From: an uncultured Hyphomicrobiales bacterium
GTDB taxonomy: Bacteria; Pseudomonadota; Alphaproteobacteria; Rhizobiales; Beijerinckiaceae
DNA: 48,147 nt
NCBI GenBank assembly: GCA_903877935.1
Contig: CAIRGA010000071.1
Location: 1-48,147, forward strand
Reading direction: 5' to 3'
The notes under the pieces were generated by a model. That model had not been told where the DNA came from and ran no database searches. It worked only from the letters and a program-made list of their open reading frames with translations. Numbering within the stretch: position 1 is the first letter of the stretch; the number at the start of each line of letters is the position of its first letter. Positions 26,118 to 35,602 of this stretch are shown here, in pieces. A program made the position numbers and the translations under genes.

Positions 26118-27386
26118 CTAATCCTCGCCACTCCCCAGTGCATAAACCCCTTCAGCGCCAATGCCTTCTTCGAGCATCAGTCGCGCCCGCGCCCTTAACT
26201 TTTCCGTCTCGCTCTTCAACTGCCCGCAGGCTGCCAAAATATCGCGCCCGCGCGGGGTGCGAACGGGCGAGGCATAACCTGCACGAAACACAACATCGGA
26301 AAATTCTTCGATCCGTCCCCAATCCGAGCATTTATATTTGGTACCGGGCCATGGGTTGAACGGAATGAGGTTGATCTTGGCTGGAATGCCGTTAAGCAGC
26401 CGCACCAATTCGCGCGCGTCTTTCAGACTGTCATTGATGCCATCCAGCATCACATATTCGAAGGTGATACGGCGGGCATTGGAGACGCCCGGATAGTTCC
26501 GGCAGGCGTCTAAGAGTTGCGCGATCGGATATTTCTTGTTGAGCGGCACCAACTCGTTACGCAACTCATCGCGCACGGCGTGCAGTGAAATGGCCAGCAT
26601 CGAGCCGATCTCATCGCCTGCCCGCTCAATCATCGGCACAACGCCGGAGGTGGAGAGTGTAATGCGGCGACGGGAAAGCGAGAGGCCTTCGCCATCGGTA
26701 ACAACGGCCATGGCATCGCGGACATGTTCAAAATTATAGAGCGGCTCGCCCATGCCCATCAGAACAACGTTTGAGACGGCGCGCTCGGCATCCGGCACCA
26801 GCCCGTCGGTTGGGCGCGCCGCACCCGGCCAATCGCCGAGGCGATCCCGCGCGATCATCACTTGAGCGACGATTTCTGCGGACGTCAGATTACGCACCAA
26901 GCGCTGCGTACCCGTATGGCAAAACGAGCACGTTAGTGTGCAGCCGACTTGCGAGGAGATGCACAAGGTCCCGCGGTCTGATTCGGGGATATAAACCGTC
27001 TCGATTTCCGCGCCTTTGTCGTGGGCACTGACGGGTGGCATGCGGATTAGCCATTTGCGCGTGCCATCGACCGAGATTTGTTCGGAAACGATTTCCGGGC
27101 GATCAAGCGTGAAATGCTGCGCCAAACGACCCCGCAACTCTTTGGAAACATTGAGCATTACATCAAACGACGTAGCGCCGCGATGATAGATCCAATGCCA
27201 GAGCTGGCCCGTGCGCATGCGCAATTCGCGCTGATTAACACCAATTTCAGCTAGTTTTTGAGATATCTCAGCCCGGCCGAGGCCTGCTAGCGATGATTTA
27301 CCATCCGCGAAGACGGGCTGAGGCGACAGAATTTCGGCTGTCTTCTCGATGGCGTCGATAGGCCCGGCTGCGCGCCCTGATGTCAC
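26118..27386 (-). CDS. rlmN: 23S rRNA A2503 / tRNA A37 C2-methyltransferase RlmN
   Basis: A 422-residue radical-SAM methyltransferase. The [4Fe-4S] motif GCTLTCSFC gives C149, C153 and C156. The N-terminal region has [10 protein letters not shown] and the centre [13 protein letters not shown], both diagnostic for RlmN. The C-terminal FVAR-like region carries the mobile-loop cysteine in DILAACGQL. The length exceeds the E. coli enzyme because of an N-terminal extension of about 25 residues. The start overlaps the stop of the IalB-like gene by 4 nt, suggesting translational coupling. Confidence 0.95.
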   Translation of the reverse strand: MTSGRAAGPIDAIEKTAEILSPQPVFADGKSSLAGLGRAEISQKLAEIGVNQRELRMRTGQLWHWIYHRGATSFDVMLNVSKELRGRLAQHFTLDRPEIVSEQISVDGTRKWLIRMPPVSAHDKGAEIETVYIPESDRGTLCISSQVGCTLTCSFCHTGTQRLVRNLTSAEIVAQVMIARDRLGDWPGAARPTDGLVPDAERAVSNVVLMGMGEPLYNFEHVRDAMAVVTDGEGLSLSRRRITLSTSGVVPMIERAGDEIGSMLAISLHAVRDELRNELVPLNKKYPIAQLLDACRNYPGVSNARRITFEYVMLDGINDSLKDARELVRLLNGIPAKINLIPFNPWPGTKYKCSDWGRIEEFSDVVFRAGYASPVRTPRGRDILAACGQLKSETEKLRARARLMLEEGIGAEGVYALGSGED

Positions 27387-27979
27387 GGACAGGCCTTTTT
27401 CACCTGATCAAGCGCTTGAGCGAAGCCGGCTAAGGCATAATTTTCCTGCAACGCATTGCCGCGCTTGGACGTCACTTTCAACGAAAGCAGCGGATTTTTC
27501 TTCATTTGCTCGATGACAGAGGCATTCTCTTGTGGGTTTTTGAGCCACGCCACAAAGGTGCTGCCCTGCGATTTGGGCGATACGACGAAATTGGCCTTGC
27601 CGAGCACAAGCTGCGCGTCAGCACCGTCTTTCGGCGGGAAGCCCAACACAAAGCTGATCTCGTCGCGGATATTCTCTTTGGGCCGCGTTGATACGAATAA
27701 ATATCCCGGATCGCGGGTCAAATTAGCAGGTAACCGTTCTTTCGGCACCGCCAACGCATAACAGATGCGGCCATTTGCCGTATCGGAGGCGTAGACATTC
27801 CAGCTGCCAAAGGTCCCCAATTGAGTCGGCTGCGACTCAGTGGCTGCTGGCTTTGCTGGTGCCGCCTTAGCAGCTTCCGGCTTCTTTACCTGAGCAAATG
27901 CCTCGGGTGAGAGCGCAAAAAGACCTGCAGCCATAAGGACGGCTGCGGCAAGGATCCGGACGTTAAGACGATAAACCAT
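27383..27979 (-). CDS. Invasion-associated locus B (IalB) family exported protein
   Basis: 198 residues from the ATG at 27979; a TTG start at 28000 is possible. A signal peptide ([21 protein letters not shown]) precedes an Ala/Lys/Pro-rich linker. The IalB domain begins [15 protein letters not shown] and has the pattern [10 protein letters not shown], then GYLFVSTRP and [18 protein letters not shown]. It closes with a terminal cysteine (KKACP) that probably pairs with the Cys of ICYAL. IalB-like proteins are common periplasmic/outer-membrane proteins in Hyphomicrobiales. Despite the name, no virulence role is implied. It is upstream of and overlapping rlmN. Confidence 0.85.
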   Translation of the reverse strand: MVYRLNVRILAAAVLMAAGLFALSPEAFAQVKKPEAAKAAPAKPAATESQPTQLGTFGSWNVYASDTANGRICYALAVPKERLPANLTRDPGYLFVSTRPKENIRDEISFVLGFPPKDGADAQLVLGKANFVVSPKSQGSTFVAWLKNPQENASVIEQMKKNPLLSLKVTSKRGNALQENYALAGFAQALDQVKKACP

Positions 27980-28155
27980 GGGCGTATCAGGCTCCGACAA
28001 ATCAGTTCGTGAGGTAGCGCCTACCCTAATCCGAGTTCAGTTGAAACCAAAATTCTTCTTAAGAAGTGAAAACTCCGTTTCAAACGGCGAATTTTCATGC
28101 CAATATCGGGTCAATTGAGTGGTTAATTCCCGGTATTCGCGGCGAGGTACAAGCG

Positions 28156-28731
28156 TTGTCGACACATCAAGAGCTCGGCGAGCTTGTGCGAGCTGTAGCC
28201 AGCACCCGCGACCGGGCGGCTTTTGCACAACTTTTCGACCATTTTGGGCCTCGTTTACACGCGTATTTGACCCGTTTAGGGTCGGATGCGGGAACGGCGG
28301 ATGAGATTTTGCAAGATGTGATGACGACGCTTTGGACGAAAGCGCATCTTTTCGACCCCTCGAAGTCATCCATCGCAACTTGGCTCTACCGAATCGCTCG
28401 AAATCGTCGAATCGACACGCTCAGACGTGACCGCTTGGACTTTTTCGATCCCATGGAAGCGCCTGAAACGGCGGCTGAAGACGAAGGCATCGACCGGCGG
28501 ATCGATATGCAGTTTCGTGAGGAGCGAATCAAAGAATCTCTGGTGTCGCTCCCCGAGGAGCAGCTCACTTTGATTCGGATGGCGTTTTTCGATGATCTTT
28601 CCCATAGCGAAATCGCCGAAAAAACGGGGCTTCCCCTCGGCACGGTCAAATCTCGAATCAGGTTAGCCTTTGGCAAGCTCCGGCGACAGCTGGAAACAAA
28701 TGGCGTGATTGACGCGGGATCTGAGACTTAA
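28156..28731 (+). CDS. ECF-type RNA polymerase sigma factor
   Basis: About 191 residues from a TTG at 28156, which has GAGGT seven bases upstream; a GTG at 28066 would add 30 residues. Region 2 (about 15-85) includes the -10-binding block with DEILQDVMTTLWTKAH and the segment TWLYRIARNRRIDTLRRDR. Region 4 (about 125-180) has LPEEQLTLIRMAFFDDLSHSEIAEKTGLPLGTVKSRIRLAF. It resembles the RpoE/ChrR-linked group that responds to singlet oxygen in Rhodobacter. No ChrR-like anti-sigma gene follows: the next gene is on the other strand. The group assignment is tentative; the sigma factor call is firm. Confidence 0.88.
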   Translation: MSTHQELGELVRAVASTRDRAAFAQLFDHFGPRLHAYLTRLGSDAGTADEILQDVMTTLWTKAHLFDPSKSSIATWLYRIARNRRIDTLRRDRLDFFDPMEAPETAAEDEGIDRRIDMQFREERIKESLVSLPEEQLTLIRMAFFDDLSHSEIAEKTGLPLGTVKSRIRLAFGKLRRQLETNGVIDAGSET

Positions 28732-28734
28732 TCG

Positions 28735-29040
28735 CTATTTTGATCCATCCAAAATGGCGTTGACGGCTTTCGCGAGGGCAATGTCGCGATGCGACAGGCC
28801 TTTGACGTCGTGGCTGGTCAACACAAGATCGACCGTCCGATAGACGTTTGACCATTCCGGATGATGGTCCTGCTTTTCGGCAATAATTGCAACGCGCGTC
28901 ATAAAGCCGAATGCCTCGTTAAAATCACGAAACACACATTGGCGATGAAGTGCATCGCGACCATCGACCAAAGTCCAGCCTGTTAAATCAGAGAGCAGGG
29001 TTTGGCGTTCCTGATCCGTTAGCTTGTCTTGATTGCCCAT
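28735..29040 (-). CDS. phhB: Pterin-4a-carbinolamine dehydratase
   Basis: 101 residues, standard PCD length. The active-site block EKQDHHPEW and the later [17 protein letters not shown] contain the three conserved histidines. It dehydrates 4a-hydroxytetrahydrobiopterin in phenylalanine hydroxylase recycling; many bacterial PCDs may also serve folate or molybdopterin metabolism. No phenylalanine hydroxylase is nearby. It is 12 nt downstream of thpR on the same strand and convergent with the sigma factor gene 3 nt away. Confidence 0.92.
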   Translation of the reverse strand: MGNQDKLTDQERQTLLSDLTGWTLVDGRDALHRQCVFRDFNEAFGFMTRVAIIAEKQDHHPEWSNVYRTVDLVLTSHDVKGLSHRDIALAKAVNAILDGSK

Positions 29041-29052
29041 TGATGGATTCCA

Positions 29053-29622
29053 TTAAGCGGTAATGCGCGCCCGCTCTGTGTCTTCTTTTTGATGAAGCGG
29101 ATAGATCGCCTCTGTCACATAAAGCCCGCCGCCCGTCGACGAACGAGACGAAAATACATTAAATGATTCAGCAACAAACTGCATAGATGGTACATGTCCA
29201 ATCACGCTTAAAAAATTAGCGAGCTCGAAAGGAGATGTATCGCGCAGCCGCGCCAAGGTAATGTGCGGTGTATATTTGCGTGACTCGGGTGGCAAGCCAA
29301 TACGGCGAATTAACCGCTCATGCTCAGCTTGCAGTTCGATCAAAGCGCTGGTGGGAATAATTTTAGCCACCAAAGCGCGTGGCCTATCACCACCAAAGAC
29401 GGTAATCCCTTCAATGGTCAGCGGTATCGGTGCGCGCGAGATGCGGCCAAGGACAGCGTAAATATCATAAGCCGTACTCTCATCGATATCGCCGATAAAG
29501 CGAAGCGTGATGTGGTAATTATCGGGCGTTATCCAACGTGCGCCAGAAAGACCACCCCGAATAGTCATTAGCTGTTCAGCAACTGAATCGGGAATTTCGA
29601 GACCGGTAAAGAGGCGGGGCAT
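29053..29622 (-). CDS. thpR: RNA 2',3'-cyclic phosphodiesterase (2'-5' ligase family)
   Basis: A 189-residue 2H phosphoesterase. Both catalytic HxT motifs are present: HITL at 37-40 and HITL at 120-123. It opens 2',3'-cyclic phosphates on RNA. The start at 29622 follows a strong AAGGAGGAG, so the upstream in-frame ATG at 29664 is unlikely. It shares a strand with phhB (12 nt downstream); an EamA gene lies 131 nt upstream. Confidence 0.93.
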   Translation of the reverse strand: MPRLFTGLEIPDSVAEQLMTIRGGLSGARWITPDNYHITLRFIGDIDESTAYDIYAVLGRISRAPIPLTIEGITVFGGDRPRALVAKIIPTSALIELQAEHERLIRRIGLPPESRKYTPHITLARLRDTSPFELANFLSVIGHVPSMQFVAESFNVFSSRSSTGGGLYVTEAIYPLHQKEDTERARITA

Positions 29623-29753
29623 GGGCTCCTCCTTCGACAGCTCTGAAGCCGTATCCTTAGGCACGAATCATATATTGCAGTGCATCACACAGAACAGTTT
29701 CCGGCAAGATGGCGATGATGCATCCGTATATCTTCGGATCCATGCAGACCCAA

Positions 29754-30650
29754 TCAAGCCCGTTGTAAAGTTCTTGATTTCCACCCTTCGACGACAATTA
29801 ACGCCAGCCCACTCGCCAGAATAAGGGTAGCGCCTTCAAAGACGGCAACCGGTGGCCAATCACCCCAGATTAAAAATCCCCAGCTAAAGGACCATATCAA
29901 GGTAATATATTCGAATGGAGCAACGGCCGAAGCGGGGGCCAAGCGGTAACCCTCAAACATCAGAAATTGTCCCGATGCCCCAACGCCACCCAATAATAAA
30001 AGAAGCAACAAACTATTTAAATCAGGTGTCACCCATACGAAGGGAAGCGTTACCCCGCAAACCAGAATAACAACACCATTGCTTGCTAACATGAGACTGA
30101 GCGACGATTCTTTGCGGCTAATGAGACGCACCAGAATATTGGTCCACGCCCAGCAAAATGCAGCGATCAGAACCAACGCAATTGGAATAAGATCAACCGA
30201 CCCTGCCGGGGCTGCCGCAATGATAACGCCGATAAAGCCAATGAGTGTGGCTGCCCAACGGACCAATCCAACGGTTTCTTTGAGAACCAGAACCGAAAGA
30301 ACGACAGCAAAAATTGGCGTCGAGAAATAGATTGTTACAAGCTCTGCAAGATGCAGCGAGCGGGATGCAGTAAAATAGGCAAGCCACGCAATAAGAATAA
30401 GCGCTGAACGGATCAAGAGCGCATTACGGTTTGAACTTTGGGTTAATTCAACAACCCGCTTGGGGCCCGTAATCGATAGACACAAGATGACGATCAAGAT
30501 GCTGCGCGAAAACAAAACCTGCCAAACCGGCAAGGTCGTAACGAGCCACTTAACGGTCGCATCTTGAATCGAAAAAATCGAAAATCCAGCTAACGCATAG
30601 CCAATGCCCGCCATGGTGCGGGTGTGAAGATCTTTTGTATCTGAGGACAT
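29754..30650 (-). CDS. EamA/DMT-superfamily permease
   Basis: A 298-residue protein with about ten membrane helices in two EamA repeats. Markers are FSIQDATVKWL at the N-terminus, FSTPIFAVVLSVLVLKE at the end of repeat 1, and APFEYITLIWSFSWGFLIWGD in repeat 2. The pattern is close to RhaT/S-adenosylmethionine-carrier-like EamA exporters of alphaproteobacteria. It is divergent from the DeoR-type regulator, sharing a 148-bp intergenic region that contains the candidate DeoR operator. It might therefore belong to the same regulon. Substrate unknown. Confidence 0.83.
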   Translation of the reverse strand: MSSDTKDLHTRTMAGIGYALAGFSIFSIQDATVKWLVTTLPVWQVLFSRSILIVILCLSITGPKRVVELTQSSNRNALLIRSALILIAWLAYFTASRSLHLAELVTIYFSTPIFAVVLSVLVLKETVGLVRWAATLIGFIGVIIAAAPAGSVDLIPIALVLIAAFCWAWTNILVRLISRKESSLSLMLASNGVVILVCGVTLPFVWVTPDLNSLLLLLLLGGVGASGQFLMFEGYRLAPASAVAPFEYITLIWSFSWGFLIWGDWPPVAVFEGATLILASGLALIVVEGWKSRTLQRA

Positions 30651-30754
30651 TGGGCGCCTGAGGAAAAATTGTGCCTGCAGATTAGGCAGCGCATCCTTGA
30701 TCCGGCAAGGAAATTTTCTACACCCGTTTCTCTGCCTAGCCGAGGCGGATTAAA

Positions 30755-30781
30755 TCACATATAAAGTCACAAAATATCACA
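30755..30781 (-). promoter_or_regulatory. Three TGTGA repeats upstream of the DeoR-type gene, candidate autoregulatory operator
   Basis: On the minus strand TGTGA occurs at 30781-30777, 30771-30767 and 30759-30755, with spacings of 10 and 12. The first two form TGTGATATTTTGTGAC, which matches the TGTGGTATTTTGTGGT upstream of phnW at 13 of 16 positions. The repeats end 18 bp before the regulator start codon. The DeoR-type protein itself is the natural candidate to bind. Confidence 0.55.
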
Positions 30782-30798
30782 TTGAGCGAGAAACGCCG

Positions 30799-31563
30799 AT
30801 GACCCGCCCGCTTGCGATCAACCGCCTTAACCAAATTTTACAGACGCTCCATGATACGGGCTCGGTCAGCGTTGGCGCTTTGGCGGATCAATTCGATGTT
30901 TCAAAAGAAACCATTCGGCGCGACCTTAAACAATTGGCCGAACAAGGCCGGGTGAGCCTTGTCCATGGCGGAGCAACCGTGGGTATTCCAGCCGAGCCTT
31001 CGCTTTCCAGACGCGAGGCCGAGAATGCAACCGGCAAAGCGGCGATTGGTCGAAAAGCGGCGAGCCTTGTCAAAGATGGCATGGTGATATTGATCGACTC
31101 CGGTTCAACCACGCTTTTTCTTGCGGAAGCCCTGACGACGCGTGAGCATTTAACCGTCATGACCAATAGCCTGCCGATTGCGTTGACGTTGTGCCGCACC
31201 CCAGGGGTGAAGACCATCATGTTAGGCGGGGAAATTCACGCCAATGACGAAGCGAGTTTTGGCGTCGATACGCTTGAAAGCCTGAAACATTTTAACGTCG
31301 ATCTCGCCTTTGTCGGTGCCGGCGGCATATCGGACGAGGGCGAATTCACCGATTATACGCGGCTTGCCGCCGAACAGCGCCACGCCATGCTCAATACCGG
31401 ACGGAAAGCATATGTTTTGGCCGATCACACCAAATTTGAACGCAAAACACCCGTTAACATTGCACCGAGCGACCGCATTGCAGGGCTCATCGTTGATTAT
31501 CTACCATCGGGACAGATATCGGCCGCCGCGGCGCAAAGCCGTTGGCCTATTATGTTGGCCTAA
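30799..31563 (+). CDS. DeoR/GlpR-family transcriptional regulator, probable regulator of the phn genes
   Basis: A 254-residue regulator. The N-terminal DeoR HTH (about 6-58) has the motif SVGALADQFDVSKETIRRDLKQLAEQG, typical of the family. The C-terminal sensor domain (about 75-235) has the sugar-phosphate-isomerase-like fold with VILIDSGSTTLFLAEAL and AFVGAGGISDEGEFTDY. Family members usually bind phosphorylated metabolites, so a phosphonate intermediate such as phosphonoacetaldehyde is a reasonable effector. It stands upstream of phnW in the same direction with 143 nt between, and shares an operator-like sequence with it. Confidence 0.85.
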   Translation: MTRPLAINRLNQILQTLHDTGSVSVGALADQFDVSKETIRRDLKQLAEQGRVSLVHGGATVGIPAEPSLSRREAENATGKAAIGRKAASLVKDGMVILIDSGSTTLFLAEALTTREHLTVMTNSLPIALTLCRTPGVKTIMLGGEIHANDEASFGVDTLESLKHFNVDLAFVGAGGISDEGEFTDYTRLAAEQRHAMLNTGRKAYVLADHTKFERKTPVNIAPSDRIAGLIVDYLPSGQISAAAAQSRWPIMLA

Positions 31564-31622
31564 TTATCCTGAATTTTTTAATCCAATGAGGGACGGACTA
31601 ACGCAAAAGCCGTGTGATCAAA

Positions 31623-31670
31623 TGTGGTATTTTGTGGTATATTGACTGTTTTTGTGGAATGCGGTATGCA
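31623..31670 (+). promoter_or_regulatory. phnW promoter with four TGTGGTAT-type repeats
   Basis: A sigma-70-like promoter TTGACT (31642-31647), 17-nt spacer, TATGCA (31665-31670) lies about 37 bp before the phnW start. Repeats TGTGGTAT (31623-31630), TGTGGTAT (31633-31640), TGTGGAAT (31653-31660) and TGCGGTAT (31660-31667) surround and overlap it. The first two are 10 bp apart, one helical turn. The same motif stands upstream of the DeoR-type gene. Sites overlapping the -10 and spacer suggest repression; the upstream pair could also allow activation. Confidence 0.6.
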
Positions 31671-31706
31671 GCTGAAGTGAAGATGGCTGATCCTGGAGAC
31701 ATTCCT

Positions 31707-32855
31707 ATGACACGCGCTTTTCGTGGGCCTGAAGGCCAAGCAACAACCCCTTATCTGCTGACGCCCGGCCCGCTCACCACAACGCCGGCGGTCAAAGAAG
31801 CGATGCTTCGAGATTGGGGATCATGGGACGCGGACCTTCGTAGAGTTGTGGCCAATATTCGAGAACAATTGCTCGACATTGCAGACGCCTCGAACGGGTT
31901 TGAATGCGTCTTGTTGCAAGGATCAGGATCCTACGGCGTTGAAGCAGCTCTGGGCAATTTTGCCCCGAAAGACAAAAAAACACTTATGCTGACCAATGGC
32001 GCCTATGGCGAACGGGCCATTAAAGCACTCGCCTATATGAATCGTGACTTTATCTCGTACGAAACGGACGAACTTGAGGCGCCGTCCGCCGATGAAGTTG
32101 CCGCCTTACTAAAAGCCAACCCAGATATTGGGGCGGTATTCTTGGTTCAATGCGAAACAACGAGTGGTATCGTCAACCCCATTGAGGATATTGCGGCGGT
32201 CGCACAAAAGGCTGGCTGCATTGTTATTCTCGATGCCATGTCGAGTTTTGGGGCGATGGATATCTCGATGAAACGAATGGGCATTGATGTTGTCATTTCA
32301 TCAGCGAATAAGTGTATCGAAGGCGTCCCAGGCTTTACCTATGTGATCGCACGTCGTGATTTGCTGGCAGCCTCACAAGGCATGTCGCATTCGCTGGCGC
32401 TCGATCTTTATGAGCAATGGGCCTATATGGAAAAGAGCGGTCAGTTTCGCTTTACACCCCCAACGCATACGCTCGTTGCCTTTTCTAAAGCGCTCGAACA
32501 ACACGCTGCCGAAGGTGGCGCACCGGGACGCCTCGCGCGCTATAAGAAAACCGCGAAGACGCTGCGTGATGGTATGCGAAAGATCGGGCTTTCACCGCTT
32601 TTGGGCGACAATGAAACAGGGCCAATTATCCAGACCTTTGCAACGCCACGCGACAAGAATTTCGACTTCATGACATTCTATGAAGGTTTGAAACAGCGGG
32701 GCTTTATTATCTATCCCGGCAAGCTCACCAAAAAGCCAAGCTTCCGAGTAGGCAATATGGGGGCGCTTGATTGGGAAGTCATGGAGATGCTCGTGGCTGC
32801 TACTCAAGCCACCCTTAAAGAAATGAATGTCACAGACCTCACGCCTGCGGAATAA
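31707..32855 (+). CDS. phnW: 2-aminoethylphosphonate:pyruvate aminotransferase
   Basis: A 382-residue class V PLP aminotransferase converting AEP plus pyruvate to phosphonoacetaldehyde plus alanine. The N-terminal YLLTPGPLTT motif, QGSGSYGVEA, ILDAMSSFGAM and the PLP lysine K202 in SSANKCIEG are all PhnW features. The open frame starts at 31614. The ATG at 31707 (MTRAFRG) is chosen because GGAG stands eight bases upstream. It is the first gene of phnW-phnA-phnY, with gaps of 6 and 5 nt. That neighbourhood separates it from other class V aminotransferases. Confidence 0.93.
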   Translation: MTRAFRGPEGQATTPYLLTPGPLTTTPAVKEAMLRDWGSWDADLRRVVANIREQLLDIADASNGFECVLLQGSGSYGVEAALGNFAPKDKKTLMLTNGAYGERAIKALAYMNRDFISYETDELEAPSADEVAALLKANPDIGAVFLVQCETTSGIVNPIEDIAAVAQKAGCIVILDAMSSFGAMDISMKRMGIDVVISSANKCIEGVPGFTYVIARRDLLAASQGMSHSLALDLYEQWAYMEKSGQFRFTPPTHTLVAFSKALEQHAAEGGAPGRLARYKKTAKTLRDGMRKIGLSPLLGDNETGPIIQTFATPRDKNFDFMTFYEGLKQRGFIIYPGKLTKKPSFRVGNMGALDWEVMEMLVAATQATLKEMNVTDLTPAE

Positions 32856-32861
32856 AGAGCA

Positions 32862-34100
32862 ATGAACAAAGCACCCGTAACGATTAATGGTCGCGTTTTT
32901 AATTGGCCAAAACGAACCCTTGTTGTCATCTGCCTTGATGGGTCAGAACCCGCTTACACGGATGAAGCGCGGAAACGCGGCTTGATGCCTAATCTTGAGA
33001 AGCTGATAGCAAAGGGCGGTGAATATCGCGCCGATAGCGTGGTGCCGAGCTTTACGAACCCGAACAATCTTTCCATCGCAACAGGCCGCCCACCGGAAGT
33101 GCACGGCATTTGCGGGAATTATCTGATCGACCCTGACACGGGGCTCGAGACGATGATGAATGACCCAAAGTGGCTCCGTGCCCCAACCATCTTTGCAGAA
33201 TTTCAAAAGGCCGGCGCTCGCATTTTGATGGTGACAGCGAAAGATAAGCTCAGACTGCTGCTGTCGAAGGGGTTGGTTTATGACGGGAGCGCGATTGCAT
33301 TTTCTTCAGAGAAGGCCAATATCGCAACCCTTGAAGCAAATGGAATAGCCGATCCATGCACGGCGTGGGACATGGCGTTACCCGATGTTTATTCCGGTGA
33401 TTTATCGGAATTCGTCTTTTCCGCAGGCGTGAAATTAATACCGCAGATGAAGCCTGATCTCGTTTACCTTTCAACCACCGATTTTATCCAGCATAAATTT
33501 GGGCCCACTGAAGCAGGCGCGCTGGATTTTTATGCGATGTTTGATCGCTATGTTGGCGAACTTGACGCGTTGGGCGTTACACTTATCATCACCGCCGATC
33601 ATGGCATGAATGACAAGCACACCGCGGATGGCAAGCCTGACGTCCTTTATTTGCAGGATGCGCTCGATCAAAAATTTGGATCCGGCAAGAGCAAAGTTAT
33701 TTTGCCAATTACGGATCCCTATGTTGTCCACCACGGCGCACTTGGATCTTACGCAGCCATCTATCTTTATGGTGCGGTGGCCTCAGACGTGACCGATTAT
33801 ATCCGCTCGCTTGACGGTATCGACGTCGTGCTAACAAAAGCCGAGGCCTGCGGGCGATTTGGCCTACCGCCGGACCGGACGGGCGATCTCGTTGCTATTT
33901 CGGGCGGGCCTAACAAATCGAAAGTGATCGGTACCTCGGCAGCAGCGCATGATTTATCAGGCCTCGACGTTCCGCTGCGCTCCCATGGCGGCTTGACGGA
34001 ACAGACCGTACCTTTCTTTATCAACGGACATGTAAGCGAATTGCCAAAGGGCTTGAGAAATTTCGATGCCTTTTTCGTCGGCTGTAATTTCGCGGAGTAA
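32862..34100 (+). CDS. phnA: Phosphonoacetate hydrolase
   Basis: A 412-residue alkaline-phosphatase-superfamily metalloenzyme cleaving the C-P bond of phosphonoacetate to acetate and phosphate. The nucleophile is T65 in [10 protein letters not shown]. Two-metal ligands are visible at D26 (ICLDGS), D207 and H211 (TTDFIQHK), D246 and H247 (TADHGM) and H375 (RSHGG). The gene lies between phnW and phnY, matching the operon known from Sinorhizobium meliloti. No signal peptide is seen, so it is cytoplasmic. The acetate it releases may feed the acetate kinase encoded 4.5 kb downstream. Confidence 0.94.
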   Translation: MNKAPVTINGRVFNWPKRTLVVICLDGSEPAYTDEARKRGLMPNLEKLIAKGGEYRADSVVPSFTNPNNLSIATGRPPEVHGICGNYLIDPDTGLETMMNDPKWLRAPTIFAEFQKAGARILMVTAKDKLRLLLSKGLVYDGSAIAFSSEKANIATLEANGIADPCTAWDMALPDVYSGDLSEFVFSAGVKLIPQMKPDLVYLSTTDFIQHKFGPTEAGALDFYAMFDRYVGELDALGVTLIITADHGMNDKHTADGKPDVLYLQDALDQKFGSGKSKVILPITDPYVVHHGALGSYAAIYLYGAVASDVTDYIRSLDGIDVVLTKAEACGRFGLPPDRTGDLVAISGGPNKSKVIGTSAAAHDLSGLDVPLRSHGGLTEQTVPFFINGHVSELPKGLRNFDAFFVGCNFAE

Positions 34101-34105
34101 GACCT

Positions 34106-35548
34106 ATGAGCAAGATTATTAAGGAAACGATGCGCATCGGCGGTAAACAGGTTTCGACCGATGGCGCTGTCAACGTCCATTATCCTTATACCAATGAAGT
34201 CATCGGCACGGTTCCGGCCGGGCGAGCAGAACATGCGCGCGAGGCGTTTAGGATTGCCGCAAATTATAAGCCAAAGCTTACCCGATACGACCGACAGAAG
34301 ATTCTCTTCCGAACGGCTGAATTGATTAATGCGAGAAAGGACACTCTTGCCCCACTCATCACAAGTGAGCTCGGTATATCGCTGAAAGATTCATTGTATG
34401 AATGCGGCCGTGCCTATGATGTTTTTTCCTTAGCGGGACAATTGGCCATTCTGGATGATGGCCAAATCTTTTCATGTGATTTAACGCCGCACGGTAAGTC
34501 GCGTAAAATTTATACAAAGCGCGAACCTGTAAGAGCCATCTCAGCAATCACGCCATTTAATCATCCGCTCAATATGGTGTCGCATAAATTAGCCCCCGCG
34601 ATTGCAACCAATAACTGCGTTGTGTGCAAGCCGACCGAATTAACGCCCCTCACTGCGATTGCCCTTGCGGATATTTTATATGAGGCAGGGCTACCACCCG
34701 AGATGGTGCAGATGGTAACGGGCATGCCCGATGATATCGGCGATGAGATGGTTACCAATCCCGATATCTCGCTGATTACCTTTACCGGTGGCGTGAAGGT
34801 TGGAAAAATGATTGCCGCAAAGGCCGGGTATCGGCGGGCTGCGTTGGAACTTGGCGGCAATGATCCGCTAATTATTTGCGATGATTTGTCAGATAGCGAT
34901 CTCGACAAAGCGGCCGAACTCGCTGTTCAGGGTGCCACAAAAAATTCCGGCCAACGGTGCACAGCCGTGAAGCGCATTTTGGTTATGGAAAAAGTAGCCG
35001 ATGCCTTTGTAGAAAAAGTTTTGGCAAAGGCCAAGAAAATCAAATTCGGCGATCCGATGGATCCGAATACGGATCTTGGAACCGTGGTTCATGAACAGGC
35101 TGCGGCAATGTTTGAAAAGCGTGTTTTTATGGCCGAGGAACAAGGGGCAAAAATACTGTACCATCCCGGTCGCCAAGGCGCTTTGCTACCCCCAATCGTC
35201 GTTGACTATGTGCCCCATGGCTCTGAGCTTGTCTTGGAAGAAACATTCGGGCCGATTATTCCGATCATTCGCGTGCCGAACGACGTCGAAAAAGTCATTG
35301 AAATTTCGAATTCGACGGCCTTCGGTCTTTCATCAGGCGTTTGCACCAATCGGCTAGACCGTATCACGGCGTTTATCGAAGGACTCGACGTCGGCACCGT
35401 GAATATTTGGGAAGTGCCTGGCTACCGGATTGAAATGTCGCCTTTTGGTGGCATCAAGGATTCGGGCAATGGTATTAAGGAAGGTGTATTAGAGGCCATG
35501 AAATTCTTCACCAATGTGAAGACCTATTCGCTGCCATGGCCGGCATAA
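34106..35548 (+). CDS. phnY: Phosphonoacetaldehyde dehydrogenase
   Basis: A 480-residue NAD-dependent aldehyde dehydrogenase oxidising phosphonoacetaldehyde to phosphonoacetate. The catalytic cysteine is C285 in [11 protein letters not shown], and the general base is E248 in LELGGND. The NAD-binding [11 protein letters not shown] and FTGGVKVGK stretches are normal. The RCTAVKR context is that of PhnY/GapN-like members. Placement five bases after phnA fixes the role. With phnW and phnA it completes the AEP to acetate plus Pi route, which differs from the PhnX (phosphonatase) route. Confidence 0.93.
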   Translation: MSKIIKETMRIGGKQVSTDGAVNVHYPYTNEVIGTVPAGRAEHAREAFRIAANYKPKLTRYDRQKILFRTAELINARKDTLAPLITSELGISLKDSLYECGRAYDVFSLAGQLAILDDGQIFSCDLTPHGKSRKIYTKREPVRAISAITPFNHPLNMVSHKLAPAIATNNCVVCKPTELTPLTAIALADILYEAGLPPEMVQMVTGMPDDIGDEMVTNPDISLITFTGGVKVGKMIAAKAGYRRAALELGGNDPLIICDDLSDSDLDKAAELAVQGATKNSGQRCTAVKRILVMEKVADAFVEKVLAKAKKIKFGDPMDPNTDLGTVVHEQAAAMFEKRVFMAEEQGAKILYHPGRQGALLPPIVVDYVPHGSELVLEETFGPIIPIIRVPNDVEKVIEISNSTAFGLSSGVCTNRLDRITAFIEGLDVGTVNIWEVPGYRIEMSPFGGIKDSGNGIKEGVLEAMKFFTNVKTYSLPWPA

Positions 35549-35557
35549 AATAAAAAA

Positions 35558-35589
35558 GCCCCGGTAAGCAAATGCTCCCGGGGCCTTTT
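35558..35589. terminator. Bidirectional terminator between phnY and the omega-aminotransferase gene
   Basis: GCCCCGG (35558-35564) and CCGGGGC (35578-35584) form a 7-bp stem, with an inner AGCA/TGCT pairing. CTTTT follows on the plus strand and a T-rich TTTTTTA on the minus strand. It serves both convergent genes. Confidence 0.85.
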
Positions 35590-35602
35590 AAATTTACTTT
35601 AC

